Part shown: piece after piece, positions 1 to 5,888 of the stretch
How positions within the stretch are numbered: position 1 is the stretch's first letter
Layout of the letters: each line of letters starts with the position of its first letter
Assembly: GCA_003218935.1 (NCBI GenBank)
Contig: QHPA01000138.1
Coordinates: 1-6,095 of the forward strand
Direction: 5' to 3'
Source: Verrucomicrobiota bacterium
GTDB taxonomy: Bacteria; Verrucomicrobiota; Verrucomicrobiia; Limisphaerales; AV2
DNA length: 6,095 nucleotides
Position numbers and translations under genes: made by a program
The notes under the pieces: model-generated
Seen by the model: only the letters and a program-made list of their open reading frames with translations
Told to the model about the DNA's origin: nothing
Database searches by the model: none

Positions 1-1148
1 AGTTGCTGGCCCAGCCCGTCGTGGAGGTCCTGGCCGATGCGCCGCTGCATGTGTTCGCTGACTTCCAGGAGCTGGCGTTCCAGTCGCTTGCGTTGGGCGA
101 TCTGCCGTTCCAGTTCGACGTTGGCCGCTCTGAGTTCGGCGGTGCGTTCGCGGACGCGCTCTTCCAGGGACCGGCTGGCTTTGCGGAGCAGTTCCTCGGC
201 TTGTTTACGCTCACTGACGTCGATGCCGATCCCGGTGAGGCGAACTGGCCGTCCGTCCTCGTCGCGGAGCACGCGTCCCGACAGACTCAGCCAGCGGGCT
301 CCCTTGAGGGGATCGAGAACCCGGAACTCCGTGCGGAAATTTGAACGTCGTCGCCAGACCATTCGCAGGATTCGTTGGGCGGCGGCCCGGTCGTCCGGAT
401 GCAAGGAGGCGAGGAGCGTTTCGTAACTGGCGAGGCTGTGGCGATTCTCCAGGCCAAGCAGATCACTGAAACCGTCCGACCAGTTAGCCGTGCCGGTGGC
501 CAGGTCCAGGTCCAGGGCGCCGGCGCGGGCGGCGCGCAGGGCCAGGTGCAGTCGTTCCTCGCTGCGGCGCAGGGAGTCCTCCATCTGTTTGCGTCCGGTA
601 AGGTCAGTGAGCGCAGTTTGATAGAGCGTTGAACCGGGCCAGAGTGAGTAAGGAAGAGGACTGCTGACCAGTTGCACCGGCACCTCGGCGCCGCTGGGCT
701 GGCGCAGGCTGAGTTCAGTAACCACTTTGGTGTCACTTCCGCGGCAGCGTCGAAGGTGTTCGAGAAAGCGGCTTACATCGGCCTTGGCCACGCAAACGCT
801 GAAAGGGGACTTCAGGAGCGCTGCGCGGCTGCGACCCAGCATGGAGGCAGCGGTAAGGTTGAGCTGGATGATTTGCCCGACCAGGCTGAGGCTCACGTAG
901 CCGACGGGGGCGAAGTCGTAGAGATGGGCGTAGCGATCACGCGAGACTTCCAGTTCGAACTGCGCCGCGTGCAAGGTGTCCAAACGGTCGCGCAGGGTCC
1001 GGGGCGGGCGCGGCACTTTTTTCGTGACGCTGGCATTTCCGACAGGACGAAGCGAGGCCAAAGGCCGGCGCGCATCCCATCCTTGCCTTGACTGAAAGCG
1101 GGCAGGGCGCCGCCTGGTCGTTCGACATTTTCCGTTTCCATTCATCAT
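1..1148 (-). CDS. PAS-PAS sensor histidine kinase, HisKA_3 (NarL/DesK-like) class, 3' end cut by window
   Basis: This is a sensor kinase expected to autophosphorylate on His and pass phosphate to a NarL/LuxR-type regulator. The frame is open from ATG 1148 to the left edge, giving 382 visible residues. Residues 1-50 are rich in Arg and Pro. A first PAS spans about 71-184 (LYDFAPVGYVSLS at 77-89) and a second, PAS_3-like, about 195-314, with a PAC-like end (GRPVRLTGIGIDVSERKQAE, 299-318). A charged helix covers about 319-365, then the H-box RRIGQDLHDGLGQQ (369-382) with likely phospho-His376. The rest of the DHp and the ATPase domain lie outside the window. I see no membrane segment, so it is probably cytoplasmic. 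The start overlaps the upstream stop as ATGA; a second in-frame ATG is at 1145. No Shine-Dalgarno is visible, which suggests translational coupling. Residues 1-44 have unconvincing codon use (AGG, CGA), and another frame competes there (see findings). Domain assignment is firm; the exact N-terminus is not. Confidence 0.9.
   Translation of the reverse strand, partial: MMNGNGKCRTTRRRPARFQSRQGWDARRPLASLRPVGNASVTKKVPRPPRTLRDRLDTLHAAQFELEVSRDRYAHLYDFAPVGYVSLSLVGQIIQLNLTAASMLGRSRAALLKSPFSVCVAKADVSRFLEHLRRCRGSDTKVVTELSLRQPSGAEVPVQLVSSPLPYSLWPGSTLYQTALTDLTGRKQMEDSLRRSEERLHLALRAARAGALDLDLATGTANWSDGFSDLLGLENRHSLASYETLLASLHPDDRAAAQRILRMVWRRRSNFRTEFRVLDPLKGARWLSLSGRVLRDEDGRPVRLTGIGIDVSERKQAEELLRKASRSLEERVRERTAELRAANVELERQIAQRKRLERQLLEVSEHMQRRIGQDLHDGLGQQ
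1139..1148 (-). promoter_or_regulatory. Stop/start overlap coupling the CheB-CheR-PAS gene to the kinase gene
   Basis: The coding strand reads ACATGATGAATGG here. The fusion gene ends at TGA 1147-1145, followed directly by a second TGA (1144-1142). ATGs lie at 1148 and 1145, both in the kinase frame, and at 1141 in a different frame. The 4-nt ATGA overlap without a purine-rich leader is the usual arrangement for termination-reinitiation coupling. Coupling is inferred; the overlap itself is seen directly. Confidence 0.65.
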
Positions 1149-4100
1149 GTTGCAGGCGTCGGTGCCGGGCTGGCCTTTGGCGCGAAGGTGATGTCTTCCA
1201 GGGCCAGAAGAACCAGGCGCTCGCCCTTTCTTTCAAGGCGGCAGGCGTTGACCAGCCAGGTGCGGCGGCCGAGCCTGGGAAACGCACGTTCGATTTTGAA
1301 GTTTTCGAAGCGCCTGTTTTTAGGGAGAACCTCCTCCAGCAACTCGCGCAACTCGGGGATGTTCCATTGGCCGTTGGCCAGTTCGTAAATCGGGATGTTC
1401 TCGATCTTTTTGCGGGTGAGTTTGAACGATTCGTAAAAGGAGCGGCTGGCCTCGCGCACCCGCAACTCGGAGTCGAGCACCAGGAGCGGCTCGCGGACCG
1501 TCTCCAGGATGGCCTCGTTGTACTGCGAGGCCAGTTCGAGCCGCGCGATGCGGCGCTGTTCCTCGTCTATGTCCACCAGCGTGATGACCGCGCCGTCGAT
1601 CTTGTTCTCGCCGGTGCGGTAGGGGCGGATGCGGAGGGAATACCAGCGACCCTGGTTGTCCTGCACCTTGGACTCGCGAGTGGTGAGCGTGTCAATGACT
1701 TCGCGGATCAGGTTGTCAAGGTTGTCAATGCTGAGGTTTGCCCTGAAATCGCTCAGGCGTCGGCCAATGTCCGAGGGGAGGAGATTGAAGAGCTTTTCGG
1801 CCATTGGGGTGGCACGACGCACGGCCAGCGTGTTGTCCACCATGGCGATCGGGATATTGATGCTGCTGAGGAGGTTGGTGAGATCGTTGTTGATCTGAGC
1901 CATTTCCAGGTTGCGATTGCTCAATTCCTCGTTGAGCGTTGTGAGTTCCTCGTTGGTGGATTGAAGCTCTTCTTTGGCGGTCTCAAGCTCCTCGTTCGTG
2001 CTTTGGAGTTCCTCGTTGCTCGACTCGATCTCCTCGTTGGCGGATTTGAGCTCTTCGTTGGTCGCTTCCTGCTCCTCGATGATCGCCTGGAGCGATTCCT
2101 TGGTGGCGTCCAGTTCGGCGCGCAACCGGACCACTCCCGGATCGTGGCGGACAGCTCCGGTTCGGCCGGTTCTGCGCCCGGCAGGCCGTGCTTCTTTCGG
2201 TTCCGTTCCGGCTGAGGGGTTCGATTCGTCGAAAAGGATCAACAGCCATATTTCGCTCGAAGGCGGCACGGTGAGCGGAATGACCTGGAGGTTCACTTCC
2301 TGAGGCATGCCGTTGAATCTAAACACCGCGCCGTCCTTGCGGGCCGAGGCGCGGTTCTTGCAGGCCTTGTGAATGGTGGTGCGCAAGTCGGCGATCAGGC
2401 TTGGCCGCACCATCTGCAACAGGTTCAGGCTGGCCGAGCCTGGCGCGTGCTCCAGGTAGCGACCGGTGTTGCCGCGAAACTCGTGGACGCGGAGGTGCCG
2501 GTCCACTATCACCCCGGCGGGGCTGTATTGGGCGAGCAGGATGCGGTCGGCCTGTTTCTGGATATTCAAACCCGGCTCGGACTCGGAGCGCGCGGGCGTC
2601 TCCCGCCAGATGAGTTCGGGCTTGATGCTCGCCGCGCCCTTGGGGGTGAATTCGAGATTGGGGGTCAGAGTGGTGGCTTTGCGGCAGTACATCTTGTGTT
2701 TCTTGTCCACCAGCGTGAAAAGGTCCGCCGCAGTACCGATGGTCTCGGAGGTGCCGAGCAGGAGATAGCCACCGGGGTTGAGCGCGTAATGGAAAATGGG
2801 CATGCACTTTCTCTGCAATTCCGGTCCGAGGTAGATCAGCACGTTGCGGCAACTGATGAGGTCCAGGCGCGAGAAGGGCGGATCTTCGCAAATGTTCTGT
2901 CGGGCAAACGTGCACATGTCGCGGATCATGCGACTGATCTGGTAACTGCCGCCACTGAGGCGGGAGAAGAACCGCCGCAGTCGCTCCGGCGAAACGTCTT
3001 TCGCAATGCTGGTGGAGAAAATGCCGGTCCGCGCCTTCGTGATGGCGACTTCGCTCAGATCAGTGCCGAAAATCTGGAGTTTGACGTTGCGCTTCGCCTT
3101 GGTTACTTCCTCCATGAGGCAGATGGCCAGGGAATAAACTTCCTCGCCCGTGGCGCAGCCTGGCACCCAGACGCGAATTTCGCCCTGGCCGCTTTTGCTT
3201 TTGATGATTCTGGGGACGACCTTTTTTTTCAGCGTGGCATACACCGAATGGTCGCGGAAAAATCCGGTCACATTGATCAGTAGATCATGGAACAGGGACC
3301 TCAGTTCCTCCGGGTTCGAGCGCAGCATGGTCACGTAGTCGTCCACTCGCTCGATGCGTTGCAACACCATGCGCCGGCTGATGCGCCGCTTGAGAGTGGT
3401 GTGTTTGTAAAGGGAGAAATCGACGCCCGAACTCTGCTTGAGCAGGAAAAAAATCTTGCCCAGGGCATCGATGGATTCGGGAAACTCCTGTTCGGGCATT
3501 TTGGCCCTGGCCCGGGAGGGCCGCACGAAGGGATGGCGGGCGATGCGAGCCAACTCCTCGGCCAACGCACCCGGCGGCATCACCGCGTCCACGCAACCGG
3601 CGTCGATGGCGCTGCGCGGCATGTCGAAGTATTTTGCCGAGGCCTCGTCTTCGGCAAAGGTGATGCCCGCTTCGGCCTTGATGGCCAGCAGGCCGACGGT
3701 GCCGTCCGAACCGGTGCCCGAGAGCACCACGCCGATGGCCCGGCTTCCTTGCTCCTCGGCCAGCGATTGGAAGAAATGATCGATGGGCATGTGCAGCCGC
3801 TCCGATTCAGGCCGGCGAACCAGGTTGAGTTTTTTCTGTGCGATAATCACGTCAAGGTTGGCCGGCAGAATATAGACGCGGTTGGGTTCGACCGACATGT
3901 CGTCCTTGATCTCGTGCACCGGCATGGCCGTGGCGCGCGCCACCAATTCGGTCAGCTTGCTCTTGTGCCGTGGATCCAGATGAAGGACCACGACGAACGC
4001 CATGCCCGTGTCCACCGGAAGATGTTTCAGCAGATTCATCACGGCTTCGAAGCCGCCGGCGGAAGCTCCCACTCCCACGACGGGGAAGGGCAACCCTTCG

Positions 4101-4276
4101 TTGGGCGCCGGGTCAGGAGCAAGGTCGTCAGCCGGAGCTGCAGCCGCGGTTTTGCGAACCGGGTTCAACGTCTTGATGGCGGTGGCGTTCTGGCGCGCCG
4201 CCAAAGCCGAGCTGGATTGTCCGGAGCGTTTGCTGGATGAGGGGGCGGACGAAAGAGATTTTCTCGACATAAGCAT
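1145..4276 (-). CDS. CheB-CheR-PAS fusion: chemotaxis-type methylesterase/methyltransferase with PAS sensor domains
   Basis: A 1043-residue soluble protein. Residues 1-62 are a low-complexity basic, Ala/Pro-rich leader. The CheB methylesterase (about 64-250) has a complete Ser-His-Asp triad: S72 in GASAGG, H99 in VLHLDP and D191 in GTGSDGT. CheR follows: an N-terminal helical part at about 264-318, then the SAM-dependent methyltransferase at about 330-535, with NVTGFFRD (335-342), the SAM loop VPGCATGEE (371-379), FGTDLS (403-408) and CRNVLIYL (476-483). A PAS-like domain lies at about 572-685, a strict heptad coiled coil at about 716-800, and two PAS domains at about 802-905 and 915-1032. 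CheB and CheR normally remove and add methyl groups on chemoreceptor glutamates. Here there is no CheB receiver domain and no C-terminal kinase domain; a separate kinase gene follows with a 4-nt overlap. The start is ATG 4276, with AGGA 5 nt upstream; ATG 4270 is an alternative. Family identity is very secure; the methyl-accepting target is unknown. Confidence 0.96.
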   Translation of the reverse strand: MLMSRKSLSSAPSSSKRSGQSSSALAARQNATAIKTLNPVRKTAAAAPADDLAPDPAPNEGLPFPVVGVGASAGGFEAVMNLLKHLPVDTGMAFVVVLHLDPRHKSKLTELVARATAMPVHEIKDDMSVEPNRVYILPANLDVIIAQKKLNLVRRPESERLHMPIDHFFQSLAEEQGSRAIGVVLSGTGSDGTVGLLAIKAEAGITFAEDEASAKYFDMPRSAIDAGCVDAVMPPGALAEELARIARHPFVRPSRARAKMPEQEFPESIDALGKIFFLLKQSSGVDFSLYKHTTLKRRISRRMVLQRIERVDDYVTMLRSNPEELRSLFHDLLINVTGFFRDHSVYATLKKKVVPRIIKSKSGQGEIRVWVPGCATGEEVYSLAICLMEEVTKAKRNVKLQIFGTDLSEVAITKARTGIFSTSIAKDVSPERLRRFFSRLSGGSYQISRMIRDMCTFARQNICEDPPFSRLDLISCRNVLIYLGPELQRKCMPIFHYALNPGGYLLLGTSETIGTAADLFTLVDKKHKMYCRKATTLTPNLEFTPKGAASIKPELIWRETPARSESEPGLNIQKQADRILLAQYSPAGVIVDRHLRVHEFRGNTGRYLEHAPGSASLNLLQMVRPSLIADLRTTIHKACKNRASARKDGAVFRFNGMPQEVNLQVIPLTVPPSSEIWLLILFDESNPSAGTEPKEARPAGRRTGRTGAVRHDPGVVRLRAELDATKESLQAIIEEQEATNEELKSANEEIESSNEELQSTNEELETAKEELQSTNEELTTLNEELSNRNLEMAQINNDLTNLLSSINIPIAMVDNTLAVRRATPMAEKLFNLLPSDIGRRLSDFRANLSIDNLDNLIREVIDTLTTRESKVQDNQGRWYSLRIRPYRTGENKIDGAVITLVDIDEEQRRIARLELASQYNEAILETVREPLLVLDSELRVREASRSFYESFKLTRKKIENIPIYELANGQWNIPELRELLEEVLPKNRRFENFKIERAFPRLGRRTWLVNACRLERKGERLVLLALEDITFAPKASPAPTPAT
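1901..2059 (-). repeat. Eight-unit 21-nt repeat encoding an Asn/Leu heptad coiled coil
   Basis: This stretch encodes residues 740-792 of the CheB-CheR-PAS protein as eight heptads in perfect register. They begin with N740, N747, N754, N761, K768, N775, N782 and N789, mostly as N-E-E-L plus three variable residues. The DNA therefore shows a diverged 21-nt periodicity. It is a protein-level structural repeat rather than a mobile or recombinational one. Similar NEEL-rich helices are familiar from other CheB/CheR-PAS fusions, where they sit before the next PAS domain. Confidence 0.7.
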
Positions 4277-4281
4277 GGGTG

Positions 4282-4285
4282 TCCT
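4282..4285 (-). promoter_or_regulatory. Shine-Dalgarno of the CheB-CheR-PAS gene
   Basis: AGGA lies 5 nt before ATG 4276. The spacing favours that start over the in-frame ATG at 4270, which would be 11 nt away. A weak inverted repeat (CTGTG...CACAG, 4284-4303) partly overlaps it and could modestly affect access. Confidence 0.55.
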
Positions 4286-4316
4286 GTGGCAAAAATATCA
4301 CAGCGCGTCTTTGGGC

Positions 4317-4329
4317 GTTGCCCGGCAAC
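4317..4329. repeat. Perfect 6-bp inverted repeat in the leader of the CheB-CheR-PAS gene
   Basis: The sequence GTTGCC-C-GGCAAC is a perfect palindrome around one central base, 41-53 nt upstream of the start codon. No T tract follows on either strand, so it is unlikely to be a terminator. It could be an operator or leader hairpin, but with no second copy in the window it may be chance. Confidence 0.3.
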
Positions 4330-4380
4330 ATACACCCACGACCAGGCAGCTTAAAGGATTTTGTACGGGTCGAACACCAG

Positions 4381-4413
4381 AAAAAACTCAGCCTGCATCC
4401 AGAGGTGCGGCTG
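4381..4413 (-). terminator. Candidate intrinsic terminator or attenuator at the end of the second receiver gene
   Basis: On the minus strand the last codons of the receiver gene can form a hairpin. CAGCC pairs with GGCTG, GCA with TGC and CC with GG, around a TCT loop, with two single-A bulges (4389-4413). The stop codon TGA (4390-4388) lies at its foot, and a T6 run (4386-4381) follows within 2 nt. This is the classical hairpin-plus-U-tract layout. It would end or attenuate the two-receiver transcript before the CheB-CheR-PAS gene, which would then need its own promoter in the 111-nt gap. I could not identify a convincing promoter there. Confidence 0.5.
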
Positions 4414-4813
4414 GAGGCGAATGAGCGAAGACGACGGATCCGTCGGTTGGCTGGAGTTCGAGCAGACGGTTGAGCGCCGTCAGTAATCTCGCTGCGTTGA
4501 ACGGCCTGGCCAGCAGTTCAAGCCCGACATCCCCTGGCCACGGCGGGATGCAGCTCCCTGAAGTCAGCAGCACCGGTACGGGTGTTCCCGGCCGGCAGCG
4601 TAGCCCGGTCAACAGTTCCAGGCAGGTGCCATCCGGCAGGAAATAGTCGCAAATGACCGCGGTGAAGCCCGGCTTGGCTGCAAGACGCATCGATGCTTCC
4701 TGCAGGCTGCGGGCGACCGAAACGTTGAACGCTTCCGCGCGGAGAGTCTGGCAAAGCCATCCTTCGATCATGTGGTCCGCCTCAACGAGGAGGATGTTCT
4801 TCGCAGAGGTCAT
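4388..4813 (-). CDS. Single-domain response regulator (receiver only), conserved Lys replaced by Arg
   Basis: A 141-residue receiver-domain protein with no output domain, likely a phosphoacceptor or relay protein. The first strand is KNILLVEAD, with E11 in the acidic pocket but A12 where the second acidic residue is usual. The phosphoacceptor is D56 in VICDYFLPDG, the switch Thr is T84 in VLLTSG, and R103 in LARPF replaces the nearly invariant Lys. About 20 residues after the last helix have no recognisable domain. I chose ATG 4813 because receiver homology begins there and the 55 residues upstream in frame overlap the preceding receiver gene in another frame. The start is 7 nt after the stop of that gene, with no Shine-Dalgarno, so the two are probably coupled. 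Its kinase may be the HisKA_3 kinase at the left end (inference from proximity). Confidence 0.85.
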   Translation of the reverse strand: MTSAKNILLVEADHMIEGWLCQTLRAEAFNVSVARSLQEASMRLAAKPGFTAVICDYFLPDGTCLELLTGLRCRPGTPVPVLLTSGSCIPPWPGDVGLELLARPFNAARLLTALNRLLELQPTDGSVVFAHSPPAAPLDAG

Positions 4814-4820
4814 GGCCAGG

Positions 4821-5210
4821 TCAGGGCTGGCGGAACGTTCGGCGCGCCGTGGGGCGCAGCACCAGGTCCGGTCTTCGGATGGCCAGCGCCTGGCGCAGTT
4901 TTTCGGAGGTGAATGGCAGGAGAAGGACCTCGACGGTTCCGTGACGCCTGGCCTGCTGGACGGCGACACCCTCGCCATAGGCGATGAAACAGATTTGGGG
5001 GTAAAGCTCTGGCAGTCGCGACAAGACGAATTTCAGCCCTGGAAAACCGCTCAAATCGAAATTCATCAATGCCGCTTCAAAACAACCGGTCTTCAGGTGG
5101 CTCAACGCCTCCAGCCAATTGCCGGTGACCACTGCCGCATGGCCGGTTCCGAGCGCTTCGCAAAGCGCGCTCACCGACTCGGCGTTTTGGTCGATGATCA
5201 GAAGTCGCAT
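4821..5210 (-). CDS. Divergent single-domain receiver-like protein
   Basis: A 129-residue protein made of one receiver-like domain. The first strand MRLLIIDQN gives D7 followed by Q8 instead of a second acidic residue. The candidate phosphoacceptor is D52 in MNFDLSG. The switch Thr/Ser is replaced (I76 in CFIAYGEG) and the conserved Lys is replaced by Leu (L98 in LLLPF). Losing both suggests that phosphorylation signalling is altered, so it may be a pseudo-receiver or a binding module. The start ATG 5210 is preceded by AAAGG at 5 nt. The gene ends 7 nt before the second receiver gene; the pair may have arisen by duplication followed by divergence, though this is not tested. Its function is unknown beyond the fold. 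Confidence 0.78.
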   Translation of the reverse strand: MRLLIIDQNAESVSALCEALGTGHAAVVTGNWLEALSHLKTGCFEAALMNFDLSGFPGLKFVLSRLPELYPQICFIAYGEGVAVQQARRHGTVEVLLLPFTSEKLRQALAIRRPDLVLRPTARRTFRQP

Positions 5211-5215
5211 AACCG

Positions 5216-5220
5216 CCTTT
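5216..5220 (-). promoter_or_regulatory. Shine-Dalgarno of the first receiver gene
   Basis: AAAGG sits 5 nt before ATG 5210, supporting that start. The remaining gap up to 5325 shows no confident promoter, terminator or small RNA by eye. Confidence 0.5.
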
Positions 5221-5325
5221 CAAGCCCCGGCCGCCAAAGCTCCGCGCCGACGGTTGACCGAGGATGACGAAAGTAGTTTTGCAAATGGGGCTTCATAGGT
5301 TCATTCGGAGTTTGGATCGATATAT

Positions 5326-5799
5326 TCAAGGCACCCAATCCACATCCTTGGCGAAAAAAAAGTCCCTCCCGCTGAGTTGGGCCAGTTGTTCCAGCGCTGC
5401 ACAACGCTCCCTGGCCGCGGAGGCAGCTGCCTGTGGCCTCACCAGCACGGCTGCCAAACCGCCGTGCTGCGCGGCGCGTTCACTCACCAAAAGCTCCATC
5501 CACCTTTCGACTGAGGGCGGCCAATTTCCCCGTCCGTGCACCGAAAGCAGGATTAAATCTGCCGCCGCGGCATCGCTGACCGCTTGCTCCACGAGCGTAG
5601 GGATCGTCAGAACAGCAAAGCTACGCAGAGTCAGGTAGATTTCGCAGTCCGACCCAATCCTGGCGGTGATCTGATCGAACACCCGTTCGGCCACGCGGCA
5701 GGTCAGGAGATCTTCATAGACGATCATTATTCTCAACTGTTCTTTGGGCTTCTGACGGGCAGCCACATCCAATGGAGCGTAACGACCAAGAGCACACAT
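5326..5799 (-). CDS. Conserved-looking hypothetical protein with receiver-like fold signature
   Basis: A protein of up to 157 residues with no named function that I recognise. It has alternating strands and helices: LRIMIVYEDL (22-31), ADLILLSVHGRG (80-91) and GLAAVLVRP (114-122). There is no signal peptide or membrane segment. The first strand resembles a receiver opening, with E29 and D30. The segment DLILLS aligns by eye with the receiver strand DLVLLD, so S86 would replace the phosphoacceptor Asp. From memory it resembles uncharacterised proteins of similar length in Verrucomicrobiota and relatives, but I cannot verify this. The start is uncertain: ATG 5799 and GTG 5766 keep the KEQLRI lead-in, while ATG 5727 would begin inside the first strand. 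None has a clear Shine-Dalgarno. The gene lies 115 nt upstream of the two receiver genes on the same strand, which hints at a signalling role. A T8 run lies near its 3' end (codons 147-149). Confidence 0.7.
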   Translation of the reverse strand: MCALGRYAPLDVAARQKPKEQLRIMIVYEDLLTCRVAERVFDQITARIGSDCEIYLTLRSFAVLTIPTLVEQAVSDAAAADLILLSVHGRGNWPPSVERWMELLVSERAAQHGGLAAVLVRPQAAASAARERCAALEQLAQLSGRDFFFAKDVDWVP

Positions 5800-5833
5800 G
5801 AGCGAAGACTAGTCCACCAGCCTGGTTAAACAA

Positions 5834-5873
5834 TCAGGCCCGCCCTGAATCGGATGTAAGGGCAAACCTTACA
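5834..5873 (-). terminator. Two tandem small hairpins, possible weak terminator of the right-edge gene
   Basis: Reading on the minus strand after the stop at 5889, TGTAAGG-TTTGC-CCTTACA (5873-5855) forms a perfect 7-bp stem with a 5-nt loop. Then TCAGG-GCGGG-CCTGA (5848-5834) forms a 5-bp stem, followed by the T-rich ATTGTTTAA. The stems are short and the tail is imperfect. Alternatively the first repeat could be an operator in front of the 157-residue gene. Confidence 0.35.
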
Positions 5874-5888
5874 CAAGGAGTTTCAGGT

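Noticed and set aside
287..736. Minus-strand 149-residue ORF within the kinase region
   Set aside because: It is in a different frame from the kinase, rich in Arg, Pro, Cys and Trp, and matches no domain.
3..1091. Plus-strand ORFs over the left 1.1 kb (3-344, 37-426, 375-632, 672-1091)
   Set aside because: The minus strand here encodes a continuous PAS-PAS-HisKA_3 kinase with recognisable PAC and H-box motifs; these frames are its shadows.
1088..4240. Three long plus-strand ORFs (1088-2215, 2369-3283, 3287-4240) opposite the CheB-CheR-PAS gene
   Set aside because: They lie antisense to a gene with unmistakable catalytic motifs and domains. Their translations are biased mirror compositions (for example Leu/Phe/Val runs opposite the NEEL heptads) with no recognisable domain. 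This is a common effect in GC-rich genes.
4284..4303. CTGTG...CACAG inverted repeat as a CRP-like operator
   Set aside because: Spacing between the half-sites does not fit the TGTGA-N6-TCACA consensus and the right half lacks the T; at best a weak 5-bp hairpin.
4814..4978. Extending the second receiver upstream to an ATG at 4978
   Set aside because: The added 55 residues overlap the first receiver gene in another frame, look non-native (Ser/Arg/Cys-rich), and receiver homology starts precisely at ATG 4813.
5198..5404. Minus-strand 68-residue ORF spanning the gap before the first receiver
   Set aside because: It overlaps the 3' end of the 157-residue gene and the start of the receiver, has no Shine-Dalgarno, and shows no domain or convincing composition.
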